Source of the DNA: Geitlerinema sp. S16 | Lineage (GTDB): Bacteria > Cyanobacteriota > Cyanobacteriia > Cyanobacteriales > Geitlerinemataceae | NCBI GenBank assembly: GCA_011390275.1 | Contig: JAABST010000031.1 | Span: 1-51,872 of the forward strand | DNA: 51,872 nucleotides | Direction of reading: 5' to 3' | Shown here: positions 26,233-35,550 of the stretch, one piece after another | Layout: every line of letters begins with the position of its first letter | Numbering within the stretch: position 1 is the first letter of the stretch | The notes under the pieces: model-generated | What the model saw: only the letters and a program-made list of their open reading frames with translations | Told to the model about the DNA's origin: nothing | Databases searched by the model: none | Position numbers and translations under genes: made by a program

Positions 26233-27567
26233 CTACCCGACTAGCAGATCCTCTTCGGGGTAGTCGATTTCGCTGCCCTGAGGGTCTCCCAGCAGGGCTT
26301 CCATGAGTAGCAGTACCCCCACCCGACCGATGTACATCAGGGTGATGAGGATGAGCTTTGCTAAGGTTGAAAGCTGCGCGGTAATCCCCATCGAAAGTCC
26401 AACGGTGGCAAAGGCGGAAACGGCCTCGAAGAACACTTCGACAAAGGTAAAGGTTGGGTCGGAAATGGCGATCGCCATCACGGCAAAAATGACCGTCGTT
26501 AACGATCCCATCACCACCGCAAAGGCTTTCATCAACATTTCTTTCGGCACTTGACGACGGTACAAAATCACGTCATCGCCGCCGCGCAATACCGTTTGGG
26601 TACAGTTCGCCAAAATCCGTAGGGTTGTGGTTTTGATGCCGCCGCCGGTACTTCCCGGACTTGCGCCGACAAACATAAGGGAAATCATCAGAAAGAGACC
26701 GGCGGTACTCATCGCGCCAATATCGATCGTATTAAAGCCTGCCGTACGCGCCGTCACCGACTGAAACAACGCGAGCCAGAGCCGATCGCTCTGACTCCGT
26801 AACGCCAGCGTCCCGGTTTCATACTGTTCCGTGGCATAAAAACCAACAAAGCCAACCAACAGCAAAAACATCGTTGTGCTAGTGACGGTTTTGAAGTGCA
26901 TCGAGAAAAAAAACAGTCTGCCCTGGGAGCGCATGTACTTACGAAGCCAGAGAAACATTTCCATGATTGTCTGATATCCAATTCCTCCCAGAAAAATCAG
27001 GAGCGAGATGGATAGGATAATCACCGGCGAAACGGAGTAACGCACCAAGCTATCGGGAAACAGGCTAAACCCAGCATTATTAAAGGCGCTAACACTGTGA
27101 AAAATCGCTTGCCATAGACCCCGAGACCAGCCAAATTCCGGTACAAATTGCACCATCAGTAGGAAGGTTCCGGTGATTTCGATGATGAGGGTTAAGGCGA
27201 TCACAGAGGTTACGAGTTTGGATACGCTGGAAAGCCCCACGGCGTCGAGCGACTCTTGTAAGGCGACACGATGTTGTAACCGGAATCGTCGCCCGAGTAG
27301 CAGCACGAGAAAGGTTGTGGCCGTCATGTAACCCAGACCGCCGATCTGAATTGTGAGCAGCAAGACGGCCTGCCCAAAGCCGGAAAAATAGGAGCCAGTA
27401 TCTACGACTGCCAGACCGGTAACACAGGCGGCAGAGGTTGCGGTAAAGAGAGCCACAAGGGGATCGCCCCAGGTGGCTTCGGCGATCGACCAGGGCAGAG
27501 TTAAGAGCAGGGTGCTGATAAAAATAGTGCCGAGGAAACCAAGGCAAATCGTACGAGCAACGGTCAT
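26233..27567 (-). CDS. ktrB: Ktr/Trk-type potassium uptake channel subunit
   Basis: A 444-residue member of the Trk/Ktr/HKT superfamily, with four M1-P-M2 units. Selectivity-filter-like loops include ATSAACVTGLAVVDTGSYF, HSVSAFNNAGFSLFPDSL, VTARTAGFNTIDIGAMS and FEAVSAFATVGLSMG, each with the conserved Gly of the pore. The third transmembrane region has GASPGSTGGGIKTTTLRI, typical of KtrB. The membrane channel partners with a cytoplasmic RCK gating subunit (KtrA), which is not adjacent. It supports K+ uptake and osmotic adaptation. The upstream region is shared with the divergent clpS and carries an 11-bp phased repeat. Confidence 0.9.
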   Translation of the reverse strand: MTVARTICLGFLGTIFISTLLLTLPWSIAEATWGDPLVALFTATSAACVTGLAVVDTGSYFSGFGQAVLLLTIQIGGLGYMTATTFLVLLLGRRFRLQHRVALQESLDAVGLSSVSKLVTSVIALTLIIEITGTFLLMVQFVPEFGWSRGLWQAIFHSVSAFNNAGFSLFPDSLVRYSVSPVIILSISLLIFLGGIGYQTIMEMFLWLRKYMRSQGRLFFFSMHFKTVTSTTMFLLLVGFVGFYATEQYETGTLALRSQSDRLWLALFQSVTARTAGFNTIDIGAMSTAGLFLMISLMFVGASPGSTGGGIKTTTLRILANCTQTVLRGGDDVILYRRQVPKEMLMKAFAVVMGSLTTVIFAVMAIAISDPTFTFVEVFFEAVSAFATVGLSMGITAQLSTLAKLILITLMYIGRVGVLLLMEALLGDPQGSEIDYPEEDLLVG

Positions 27568-27655
27568 AGGTTTTAGAGGGCGATCGTAGTGTGATCGTGG
27601 ACGGTTGAGAGACCGTATACGAGTTGTTGGCTAGAGGTTTAATAGCCTAAAGGTT

Positions 27656-27743
27656 CGGTCTGTAATCTGTCGTGAATCTGTTGTAATTTTGTCGTGGTTT
27701 GGTCGTGAATCGGTCGTGATTTTGTCGTAGCTGACCGTGACAG
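27656..27743 (+). promoter_or_regulatory. Seven to eight 11-bp phased direct repeats between ktrB and clpS
   Basis: Successive 11-bp units align head to tail: CGGTCTGTAAT, CTGTCGTGAAT, CTGTTGTAATT, TTGTCGTGGTT, TGGTCGTGAAT, CGGTCGTGATT, TTGTCGTAGCT and a partial GACCGTGACAG. The shared core is GTCGTGAAT. An 11-bp period places each copy on the same face of the helix, as for a regulator that binds cooperatively. It lies about 60 bp upstream of clpS and 90 bp upstream of ktrB. It may instead be a simple microsatellite-like decay product. Confidence 0.5.
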
Positions 27744-27803
27744 ATTCGAGCAGGGCGATTACATTAAAGAACTGTAAACCTTTGAAAGTTTCTTGGTGTA
27801 GTC

Positions 27804-28085
27804 GTGGCAGTCGAAACGATAAAGCAGCGATCGACCGTTCGTAAACACGCTCCTAACTACAAAGTTCTGCTCCACAACGATGACTTCAACTCGATGGAGC
27901 ACGTCGTCCAGACCCTGATCCAAACCATCCCCGGCATGAGCCAACCCCAGGCGATCAGTATCATGATGGAAGCGCATACCAACGGTATGGCCTTGGTGAT
28001 TACGTGCACGATGGAACATGCGGAGTTTTATTGTGAGACCTTACGAGGTCATGGTTTGACCTGCACAATGGAGCCGGATGAGTAA
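27804..28085 (+). CDS. clpS: ATP-dependent Clp protease adaptor ClpS
   Basis: ClpS delivers N-degron substrates to ClpC/ClpP. The 93-residue protein has the ClpS fold with YKVLLHNDDFNSMEHVV, containing the NDD residues that bind the substrate N-terminus, and MMEAHTNGMALVITC with the conserved His. The start is GTG 27804 (GTGGCAGTCGAAACG); no ATG gives the same N-terminus. It is close to the length of cyanobacterial ClpS1 proteins. The cognate unfoldase is encoded at 18025. It is divergent from ktrB and followed 87 bp later by the methyltransferase gene. Confidence 0.93.
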   Translation: MAVETIKQRSTVRKHAPNYKVLLHNDDFNSMEHVVQTLIQTIPGMSQPQAISIMMEAHTNGMALVITCTMEHAEFYCETLRGHGLTCTMEPDE

Positions 28086-28172
28086 GGTCAAATTGTTACA
28101 GGGAGTCCTATCGGCGGTAGTATCGTTAAGAATTTTCGGGAAACGTTTTCTTTCGTCCCGATTGGACGCCGC

Positions 28173-29657
28173 ATGATCTCTGACGACGCGAACGCATCGC
28201 CTTTGCAGCCTGACGGGCTTGCAGACCTGACCGAAACCACGACCGATCGCGATGAGCGTCTCGCATCCACTCGGCCTGCCGCAGACGCCGCAGACGGTGA
28301 AGATCACGACTCGACGGCCAATATGCCGCCTGAATCGCAAATCTCGCCGCAACCTGCGCCTGGTCTGTGTGGTGTTTGTGGTCAAGCTCACTGGGAACTC
28401 TATGCCCATTTGCCGATCGAGACGGACGCCTATCTAGCAGCGGTGGCGGATCTCAATCGTCGATCTAGATTGGACAAACGCAAACGATCCAAGCCTTCAA
28501 GAACGTCTGAAGCTCATCAGGACGTAGCGCCAATTGCAGCGGAGGGTTTACCGCAAGATGCATCTGATCAAAATGCCTCTGATTCGCAAGGAAATAACGT
28601 AGCCAGTACAGCGCACCCATCCACTGAGCCGGATGCGACCTCTCAACGGGAAAATCAGCAGGAAAACCAGCAGGAACATCACCGAGAAGAGCGCGATGAT
28701 CCGTCAGGGAAACCTGAGCTGGAGGCGGAACCGGGATTCGATGAGCGTGATGCACGGCCAAACTTGGCGGAATTTCCCCACGGCACGGCGTGGCGCTGCT
28801 ATGACTGCGAGGCGTTGTCGTTGGTCTGGCCGATCGAGAGTGAACCGATCGCCGAAACCGTTGAACAGCCCGCTCGTCGGCGATCGTCGGCTGAATTTCG
28901 TGACGGCATCAAAGCCCAAATCGAGAACTGTCTTCGAGCCAAAGCAACGGGTTCGCGTGCGGCTGTTACGTTGAAAAGCCTGCGCGTGCTGGATCTCAAT
29001 TTGGGGCGCGGTACACGCGCCGATCGCAATCTAGCGCTGTTGCACGAGCTGGGTTTGGCGAAACATCAAATTTTTGGGATTGGTGATGATGCTAACACCG
29101 TGGATTGCCTCAATTTCGCGGGCTATCAAGCCTATTGCGGCACGATTGATCGCGTCTTGGGTGAATTGCCGGACGGTTACTTTCACCTCGTGCTGGGCTT
29201 TAACGTCATCGAATATCTTCCCAATCCAAGCGCAACAATCCACCAACTGACGGCGAAATTGCGCCCTAGCGCTCGTTTATTGCTGGAGTTATCGAACCCG
29301 GAAAGCTGGCAGGCGCGGCTATTTCGTCACGGTTACTGGGCGTCCTATCAGCGCGATCGGCGTATCTTACTGGGTGAAAAAGCCTTGCGCGTTTTGGGGC
29401 AGCGCTGCAATTTCGCGCTCGATGCGCTCCAAGCCCATCCTGAACCCCAAGCCTGGGAGACCTCATCAGCCGCCTGGACGCGACGCAAACGTCATCCGTT
29501 AAGCGTTGCAATGCGGAATGGCTGGGTACGCGGAACGCTGGTCGGGATTGATCGGTTGCGTGCGGCTCTCGGGATGGCGTCGTCCCGGTATGGTGCGGTG
29601 TTGGTGCTGAACGAGTCGCATTTGCCGATCGCGGCTAATTCGATAGACGAGACGTAA
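28173..29657 (+). CDS. Zinc-ribbon / SAM-dependent methyltransferase-like protein
   Basis: A 494-residue protein with an unusual layout. It starts with a disordered acidic stretch (1-65), then LCGVCGQAHWELYAHLPIE (a CxxC half) and a long charged low-complexity segment (100-190, rich in Gln, Glu and Arg). A second half-site GTAWRCYDCEALSLVWPIE follows. The two CxxC pairs could form a split zinc ribbon. The C-terminal half is a class I methyltransferase-like fold: motif I is degenerate (LRVLDLNLGRGTRADRN), then GYFHLVLGFNVIEYLPNPS (motif IV-like) and LRPSARLLLELSNPE. The substrate is unknown. The pattern recalls methyltransferases acting on lipids, sugars or small molecules with an N-terminal zinc finger. 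A bidirectional terminator follows. Confidence 0.65.
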   Translation: MISDDANASPLQPDGLADLTETTTDRDERLASTRPAADAADGEDHDSTANMPPESQISPQPAPGLCGVCGQAHWELYAHLPIETDAYLAAVADLNRRSRLDKRKRSKPSRTSEAHQDVAPIAAEGLPQDASDQNASDSQGNNVASTAHPSTEPDATSQRENQQENQQEHHREERDDPSGKPELEAEPGFDERDARPNLAEFPHGTAWRCYDCEALSLVWPIESEPIAETVEQPARRRSSAEFRDGIKAQIENCLRAKATGSRAAVTLKSLRVLDLNLGRGTRADRNLALLHELGLAKHQIFGIGDDANTVDCLNFAGYQAYCGTIDRVLGELPDGYFHLVLGFNVIEYLPNPSATIHQLTAKLRPSARLLLELSNPESWQARLFRHGYWASYQRDRRILLGEKALRVLGQRCNFALDALQAHPEPQAWETSSAAWTRRKRHPLSVAMRNGWVRGTLVGIDRLRAALGMASSRYGAVLVLNESHLPIAANSIDET

Positions 29658-29670
29658 TCGTCCATCCCAG

Positions 29671-29699
29671 AAGTCCGACTTTTTGGAAAAGTCGGACTT
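29671..29699. terminator. Bidirectional intrinsic terminator
   Basis: AAGTCCGACTTTT and AAAAGTCGGACTT form a perfect 13-bp stem with a 3-nt loop, with T-runs on both strands. It lies between the convergent methyltransferase-like gene and murJ and serves both. Confidence 0.9.
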
Positions 29700-29755
29700 T
29701 TCGCCTTTCACTCCAAATCAAGCGCACCGGGCTTGCCGCAATCTTGCCGATCGGC

Positions 29756-31393
29756 TTATCGACCAATTCTGGCGCGAACTCGATTCATAAATAAATCTAC
29801 TTCTGGTAAACCGAGCTGAGTTGCGATCGCACCAAAGATAACTAGCCCGATCGTCCCCGAGACACTCAGCTCGACGATCGCCCCGATCAACCCCTCAAGA
29901 TTGACCCACGCCTCTAAGCTCGTCAAAGACAGCCAGCTCGCCGCAGCCGCGATCGCGCTGGCCACGGTTAAGCCCGCGAACGGTATCAGCCATTCGCGCC
30001 ACGGCAGCCCGTTAATTTTGCGATCGAGCAACACCATCAAGACCACCATCGATACAATATTCACACCCACCGTTGCCAGCACCAAACCGGGCGCACCGAA
30101 GGCGTTAATCAGCAAATAGTCAAGCAGAGCATTTAGAAAAATACTGGCAACGCTAATTTTAAACGGCGTATCCCCATCGCCCAGGGCATAGAACACGCGC
30201 ACCAGGACATCTCGACCCAGATAGAAAAACATCCCAAGGCCGTAGGCAACCAAAATCGCGGCGACGAATTCCGACGCCTCGCGATCGAAGGCAAAGCGTT
30301 CGTAAATCACCCGCACGATCGGCATCGCCAGCACCATCATCAGCGCCCCCAAGGGCAGCATCGTCAGCGCCGTGAGAATTAACCCCTGGCGGATGCGTCG
30401 CTTCAGTTCGTCCCAGTCTTCCGGATCGGAAAGCCGCGAGAAAATCGGCATCAGCGGCACGAGAATCGCATTCGACAAAATGCCCAGCGGCGTCTGGACG
30501 AGCAAACCGGCATAGCCCAGGGCGGAGGCCGTACCGGGAATAAACGAAGCAAACCAAAGGTCGGTATAGACGTTGATTTGCATCATGCCGGACGAAAAGG
30601 TCGCCGGTCCCAGGACTTTCAGCACTTCCTTAACGCCCGGTCGCCAAAATTCAAACCGCAGGCGCAGGCTTCCCAAGCCCGATCGCCACTGCGCCACCAC
30701 CTGCACCAACCATTGCAACAACGCCCCAATTAGCGTTCCCCAGGCCAACACCAACCCGCCCGCCATAGCGTACTGCGGCTCGACGATATCCCCCTGAAGC
30801 ACGATCGCCAGCGCCCCGAGGCCACCGATCAGCGCCACACTCGAAAACAGCGGACTAATTGACGGTAGCCAATACATATCCGCCGCGTTCAGGGTTCCAA
30901 AGCCGATCCCGATCAGGCCGGACAATAGCGCCATCGGAGCCATAATGCGAAGCTGCTGCACGGCGATCGCGTGGATTTGCAGTCCCGCCTCCGTCGTCCC
31001 CAGACCTGGAGCGACGAGATCGATCAGAGGATTCGCAAACACGACGAGGATCACCGTCACAACGAGCAAAATGCCGCCGATCAAGGTCGTAATCGTTTCG
31101 ATCAGTGGGGCGCTGTCTTCCTTGTCGCGTTTCGCAACGACGCTGACGATCGCGCTATGAAACGGGCCGTTAATGCCACCCAGCAAAACGAGCAAAAAGC
31201 CGGGGATCACGTAGGCGTAGTTATAGGCATCGACGGCGGCTCCAACGCCAAAGGCCGCCGCGATCGCCTGTTGGCGCACCAGCCCGAAGACTTTGCTAAT
31301 CAGCGTTGCAGCGGCGACGATGCTGGCAATGCTGGCGATCGATCGTCGGGTGTTATTGTCTTGCGCCACAGGGATCGTCTGGAAAAAGGACAA
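29756..31393 (-). CDS. murJ: Lipid II flippase MurJ
   Basis: MurJ moves lipid II across the cytoplasmic membrane for peptidoglycan assembly. The 545-residue protein is a MATE-fold membrane protein of 14 helices. The first helix reads ASIVAAATLISKVFGLVRQQ, the family signature, followed by the loop GVGAAVDAYNYAYVIPG and the conserved LGGINGPFHSAIVSV. Later PLGILSNAILVPLMPIFSRL matches the central MurJ region. The frame opens at TTG 31393; a GTG at 31369 (VAQDNNTRRS) is an alternative start. It is a monocistronic minus-strand gene. Confidence 0.94.
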   Translation of the reverse strand: MSFFQTIPVAQDNNTRRSIASIASIVAAATLISKVFGLVRQQAIAAAFGVGAAVDAYNYAYVIPGFLLVLLGGINGPFHSAIVSVVAKRDKEDSAPLIETITTLIGGILLVVTVILVVFANPLIDLVAPGLGTTEAGLQIHAIAVQQLRIMAPMALLSGLIGIGFGTLNAADMYWLPSISPLFSSVALIGGLGALAIVLQGDIVEPQYAMAGGLVLAWGTLIGALLQWLVQVVAQWRSGLGSLRLRFEFWRPGVKEVLKVLGPATFSSGMMQINVYTDLWFASFIPGTASALGYAGLLVQTPLGILSNAILVPLMPIFSRLSDPEDWDELKRRIRQGLILTALTMLPLGALMMVLAMPIVRVIYERFAFDREASEFVAAILVAYGLGMFFYLGRDVLVRVFYALGDGDTPFKISVASIFLNALLDYLLINAFGAPGLVLATVGVNIVSMVVLMVLLDRKINGLPWREWLIPFAGLTVASAIAAAASWLSLTSLEAWVNLEGLIGAIVELSVSGTIGLVIFGAIATQLGLPEVDLFMNRVRARIGR

Positions 31394-31629
31394 GCTTAAC
31401 TCTAGCCGATCGTCTTCCCTGCGCTGTGATCGATTTCGCCGAAATCTGATCCAATTGAAAATTTTGTCTAACTCAGGATCTCTCAGGATCTATATCTTGG
31501 CCGTCTTGGGTCGTTTTGCAGTTTCGTCGAGACCGCTCTTAATCCAAGTATTTCGTCTGTTTTAGCTCTGCAAATCACTGCAATCGCCCCAAGGCCCTCT
31601 TCTGCGTCCTTCATCCTGTCGCCGCTAGT
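31394..31629. other. Intergenic region upstream of murJ
   Basis: About 235 bp that must hold the murJ promoter and the 3' end of the next upstream gene. GGATCTCTCAGGATCTATATCTT contains a short direct repeat GGATCT (about 31479-31495). No gene or hairpin terminator is clear. Confidence 0.3.
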
Positions 31630-31824
31630 TTAAGAGAGGGCAACTTCCCAAGAAAAAGCCATGTAGTGGTTCATCAAAATATAAACGCTCACCATGCCTG
31701 AAGCCGCCGCCGCGACGAGTAAACCGGCCAGCATCAGCGAAAATTCTTGCTGCTCGATCGCTTCTTGCATCAGATGCAGAGCCCAAGCAACTAGTGCAAT
31801 AACGACGAACAAAATAACGAACAT
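31630..31824 (-). CDS. Small two-helix membrane protein
   Basis: A 64-residue protein with two hydrophobic helices, FVILFVVIALVAWALHLM and LAGLLVAAAASGMVSVYIL, joined by a short acidic loop (QEAIEQQEF). It starts at ATG 31824. A GAGGTG sequence lies about 14 nt upstream. The composition and helix packing look genuine, but no family is recognised. It stands alone between murJ and the DppB-like permease, each more than 230 bp away. It may be a small subunit or regulator of a membrane complex. Confidence 0.6.
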   Translation of the reverse strand: MFVILFVVIALVAWALHLMQEAIEQQEFSLMLAGLLVAAAASGMVSVYILMNHYMAFSWEVALS

Positions 31825-32104
31825 TTAGGTGCGGTCTTCACCTCAGTAACTTGACATATCTTAACACAAGCAAACAGAGGTGTCGTAATGCACGCGAGCT
31901 ACTCAGCGACACGCGATCTCAATGGATTTATTCCTTGCTACGTAAGGCGTTAAGCATCCTTCGGCGGCATTAATTTCTCGGTAATTTTTCGGTTTATGGC
32001 ATCTTCGAGCAAAGATCGTCTCCGAATAACTGCGGAATAAGTTAACAAAGTGTCTAGAGATTGATGGTTTTGCACTCATCTACTGATTACGCGAAACCCG
32101 AACC
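31825..32104. other. Intergenic region
   Basis: 280 bp between the DppB-like gene end and the small membrane gene start. No supported gene, terminator or repeat is seen. Confidence 0.3.
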
Positions 32105-33130
32105 TCAGTAGCGAATTCGTGGATCGATCGCCGCATTAAGAATATCGATCAGGATGCTGACCACCACCACGATCGCCGCAAAAAAGACCACAATGCCCTG
32201 CACCGTCGGATAGTCTCGCGCCGAAATCGCCTCGTACAAACGGCTCGCCAATCCCGGCCACGAAAATGTAACCTCTGTCAAAATTGCCCCGCCCAGCAAA
32301 GCCGCCGCCGTTAATCCCATCACCGTAATCACGGGGATCATGGCATTCCGCAGAGCGTGCGAAACCAGGATCGTCCGTTCTGGGATGCCTCGCGCTGTGG
32401 CTGCTTCAACGTAGTCGCTTGTGAGGGTTTTACGGAGATTCACGCGGACGATGCGCTCGAAGATGCCGCTGAGGAGTAACCCCAGGGTTAGGCAGGGGAG
32501 GGCGAGATGGTGGATCGTGGCGGCAAACTGCGGCAAGTTGCCGTGGAGCAGACTATCGATCGTGTACAACCCTGTGGGGCCATCCGGTGCGGGTAAACCC
32601 AGCGGGAAGCGTGTCCCTAGGGGAAACCAGCCCAATTTGACGGCAAACAGCGATTGCAGCACCATGCCCGCCCAAAACATCGGAATCGAATAGGTGATAA
32701 TCCCAAACAAGCGTCCGCCCAAGTCCCAGGCCGTGTTCGGACGCGAGGCCGATAGCATCCCGATCGCGATCCCGACGCTAAACGCCACGATCGATCCGCC
32801 GATCGCCAGCTCCAAGGTCGCCGGAAAAAACTCACCGACAATCTCCCAAACCGTTTGACCCCGACTCGACACCGACTCCCCCAAATCAAACTGCAACAGG
32901 CGCAGCATATAGCTGCCGTATTGGGCAAAAATCGAGCCGCTTAAGCCAAGCTGATCGCGCAGTTCCGTTTTGAACGCTTCAGGAGCGCGGGGACCGAGAA
33001 TCGCATCGACGGGATCGCCCGGAGTCGCCCGCAGCAGCAGGAATACCGCCGTAGTAACGATCCAGAGCATGAGCGGCGCTAACAGCACCCGCGACGCGAC
33101 GTAATATTGCAGAGCTTTAGCGCGAGACAT
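32105..33130 (-). CDS. ABC transporter permease, DppB/OppB type
   Basis: A 341-residue permease of the dipeptide/oligopeptide/nickel ABC family. It has an N-terminal helix (LMLWIVTTAVFLLLRATPGDP), the periplasmic loop with LGLSGSIFAQYGSYMLRLL, and the family signature region GAILTEVTFSWPGLASRLY followed by the C-terminal helix ending AAIDPRIRY. It would pair with a DppC-like permease, two ATPases and a binding protein, none of which is adjacent, so it is a stand-alone gene, as often in cyanobacteria. The substrate (peptide, nickel or other) cannot be inferred. Confidence 0.9.
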   Translation of the reverse strand: MSRAKALQYYVASRVLLAPLMLWIVTTAVFLLLRATPGDPVDAILGPRAPEAFKTELRDQLGLSGSIFAQYGSYMLRLLQFDLGESVSSRGQTVWEIVGEFFPATLELAIGGSIVAFSVGIAIGMLSASRPNTAWDLGGRLFGIITYSIPMFWAGMVLQSLFAVKLGWFPLGTRFPLGLPAPDGPTGLYTIDSLLHGNLPQFAATIHHLALPCLTLGLLLSGIFERIVRVNLRKTLTSDYVEAATARGIPERTILVSHALRNAMIPVITVMGLTAAALLGGAILTEVTFSWPGLASRLYEAISARDYPTVQGIVVFFAAIVVVVSILIDILNAAIDPRIRY

Positions 33131-33334
33131 GCGATCGGGTTCGGGACGAACCGGCGAGATGTGCGATCGAGGATATCAATATTTCAAACGGCCTCACCTG
33201 AATTTGCGCGATCGGGCGACGGCATCCGAGGCAAGACAATTCTGAATCCGAGCTAATCCGAGCGAAATCCAATCACCACCTAGGGGTTGAAACCCTGGTT
33301 GGATAAGCGCTAGAAATTGAATTGATGACAGCCC

Positions 33335-34201
33335 CTAGTTGATGCTGACATAGAGAGAATAATCAGCATTGCCTCGGGTCGGTCCGACCACGATCATGAA
33401 ATTGCCCGTTCCACCACCCGGTAATGTATCCGCCCAGGCCGAGGCATCATCGCCGGGACTCGCGCCAATGAGCGGGCTCCAGGTTCCTTCGACTTCACCA
33501 TAAATCTGAAAGACCGCATTCCCCTCGGGTGACGAAACATTGACCTGCATGTACTGTCCGGGACTGGCCGACACATAGTATGTATCCTCTGTGCCGCGTA
33601 CGACGCTGCCATAAAGCGATGCGGATGATTCGCCCGCTCCAAATTGGATCGTCTGCGAGCTACCCGTACCGGTCACAGGCGCTGCCGAATTGGCCGCAGG
33701 CACTGCCGTCGTCACAAAATCACCCCGCACCCAGCCCGTCGCGCCCGACGCATTAAAGCGAACGTTGTACCAGATATAGCCATCTGCCCCATTCGCAGAT
33801 TGCTGCAAGGTGACGGCATCACCCGGTACACCATAGTGGGGTGTACTCGCGCTGGTACTGGGACTGCTGCGGACATTAATTCGGGCTCCAGCATCCTGAC
33901 TGGTCAGGTAGCCCGCTTCCTGCGGATTGAGGTTGGTCGCGACGGGTGCGGCGGCGGGTGCAGCCGCAGGCTGGGCGACGGGCGGAGCAGCGGCGGGTTG
34001 CCCTGGCTGGGCGGCGACGGGCGGAGCCGCAGGCTGGCCGGGTTGGGTCACAACTGGAGGAGCGGCAGGCTGCCCAGGGGTTATCTCGGCGGTATTTGTA
34101 GTCGGCGGCGGCGTTTTGGAGCCGCAGCCGATCGAGCTGGTGGCGATCGCAACTAGGGCAAAGGTGTGCAGCAGGCGCGATCGGGAAAGGAAGTCGGTCA
34201 T
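33335..34201 (-). CDS. SH3-domain lipoprotein with Pro/Gln/Ala repeats
   Basis: A 288-residue secreted protein starting at ATG 34201 (MTDFLSRSRLLHTFALVAIA); the longer frame has an upstream start at 34228. The signal ends in a lipobox-like SSIGC, so it is probably a lipoprotein. A linker (about 40-85) is built of PGQPAAPPV-type repeats. An SH3b domain follows (ARINVRSSPSTSASTPHYGV, then GYIWYNVRF and GWVRGDFV). The C-terminal part (YYVSASPGQYMQVNVSSPEG; GNFMIVVGPTRGNADYSLYV) looks like a beta-sandwich domain seen in other cyanobacterial secreted proteins. Bacterial SH3 domains often bind cell-wall peptides. The gene is downstream of nrdB with a 230-bp gap. Confidence 0.78.
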   Translation of the reverse strand: MTDFLSRSRLLHTFALVAIATSSIGCGSKTPPPTTNTAEITPGQPAAPPVVTQPGQPAAPPVAAQPGQPAAAPPVAQPAAAPAAAPVATNLNPQEAGYLTSQDAGARINVRSSPSTSASTPHYGVPGDAVTLQQSANGADGYIWYNVRFNASGATGWVRGDFVTTAVPAANSAAPVTGTGSSQTIQFGAGESSASLYGSVVRGTEDTYYVSASPGQYMQVNVSSPEGNAVFQIYGEVEGTWSPLIGASPGDDASAWADTLPGGGTGNFMIVVGPTRGNADYSLYVSIN

Positions 34202-34433
34202 GGTTGCGGAGCTTAATGAAGCTCTCAAAATGAACTCTAAATCAATAGTAATTCGCGGGAAACCATGAGGTCTAATGCAGCCTCTAGCAACGCAAATGGG
34301 TTTGCGGCTTCGTTAGATTCGATCGTCGATATATCCGCTCGCCGACTTCTCTTCCTACAAAGAAACAGCCCTGCCTCAGTATTTCTTCGTAGCCGTTCCA
34401 GAACACTTGACCTAAATGCTACCCAAAGAACAC

Positions 34434-35501
34434 TTAGATTTCATCCCAGCCGCTAACCCCAGAAGACATCATATAGCTAGTTACCTGAGCCTCGAAGAAG
34501 TTCGCTTTTGTATGACCTTCTGACTTCGTATCCGAAAAGCGTTCGAGGTGGGTGTATGGGCTTTTTTTATACTCATCTTCGCTGTAGAGCGGATCAAGCC
34601 CGATCGCTCGTAACCGCATGTTCGCGAGATATTTCGTATATTGCTCCGTACTCGATTCAGTAATACCTAGAATATTGTCTCCGATAATATGATTTGTCCA
34701 GAGACATTCATGCTTCACCGCTGAATCAAACATCTCATAAATGCGATCTTTAGAATGACTAAAAGCCTGCATAGCCTCCGGGATCATTTTTTGATAGAGA
34801 CGCACATGGCTTAATTCATCACGATTGATCATCTTAAAAATATCGGCACTTCCTGGCATTAACATCCGTGATGCCAGGTTATAGAAAAAGATAAATCCAT
34901 TGTAGAAATACATCCCTTCGAGTAGATAATCTGCGACCAAAGCCGTGAAGTAATTTTCAGAGGTAGGATCGTCAATATAGGCTTGATACATCCCCGCAAT
35001 GAATTTGCAACGATCACGTAAAACCGTATCCGTGCGCCAAAATTCGTAAACATTGGAGCGACGATCGGACGGTACGATCGTTTCAATCATGTATTGATAG
35101 GATTGGTTGTGCATTCCCTCTTGGCTGATTTGTTCTGCCATACAAAGCGCAACTTCAGGAGCTGTAACGCTGCTCTTTAGGTGAGGAATATTACAGGTTT
35201 GGACAGAATCAAGGAAGGTTAAATAGCTCAGAATTCCGTCAAAGGCGCGACGCTCATCCGGGGTTAGATTAACGTAATCATTAACGTCTTGGGTAATATC
35301 AAGCTTTTCCGGAATCCAGAAGTTCTGGCGCATCTGCTTATACAAGCCAACAGCCCACGAGTAACGAACATCGTTAAGCTGCATCAGGTTTGTCGTTTCA
35401 CCAAACCAGATCGTACGGTGCAGAGTATCGTCATTTCCCTCTGGATTAAAGATCGGATTGACGGGCATTTTCGATGCGTTTTTGGTCGGTGTGTAAACCA
35501 T
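34434..35501 (-). CDS. nrdB: Ribonucleotide reductase class Ia small subunit
   Basis: NrdB (R2) holds the diiron-tyrosyl radical cofactor that starts reduction of ribonucleotides by NrdA. The 355-residue protein has all ligands visible: Asp in LTFLDSVQTCN, Glu and His in ISQEGMHNQSYQYM, Glu in LLEGMYFYNGF, and Glu/His in RDELSHVRLY. The radical Tyr is in MHNQSYQ, four residues after the ligand His, as in the Escherichia coli enzyme. The ATG at 35501 gives MVYTPTKNAS; an alternative is ATG 35468 (MPVNPIFNPEG). It follows nrdA, with a 137-bp gap containing a hairpin. Confidence 0.95.
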   Translation of the reverse strand: MVYTPTKNASKMPVNPIFNPEGNDDTLHRTIWFGETTNLMQLNDVRYSWAVGLYKQMRQNFWIPEKLDITQDVNDYVNLTPDERRAFDGILSYLTFLDSVQTCNIPHLKSSVTAPEVALCMAEQISQEGMHNQSYQYMIETIVPSDRRSNVYEFWRTDTVLRDRCKFIAGMYQAYIDDPTSENYFTALVADYLLEGMYFYNGFIFFYNLASRMLMPGSADIFKMINRDELSHVRLYQKMIPEAMQAFSHSKDRIYEMFDSAVKHECLWTNHIIGDNILGITESSTEQYTKYLANMRLRAIGLDPLYSEDEYKKSPYTHLERFSDTKSEGHTKANFFEAQVTSYMMSSGVSGWDEI

Positions 35502-35550
35502 TGCCTAAGTGAGAATTGATGTCTCGATAGAAGTTTGAAGAGAGAGTTAT

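Noticed and set aside
33270..33300. GGGTTGAAACCC, resembling the end of a cyanobacterial CRISPR repeat
   Set aside because: Only one copy; no spacers or further repeats nearby.
33644..34156. 170-codon plus-strand frame
   Set aside because: Antisense shadow of the repetitive Pro/Gln/Ala region of the SH3 lipoprotein.
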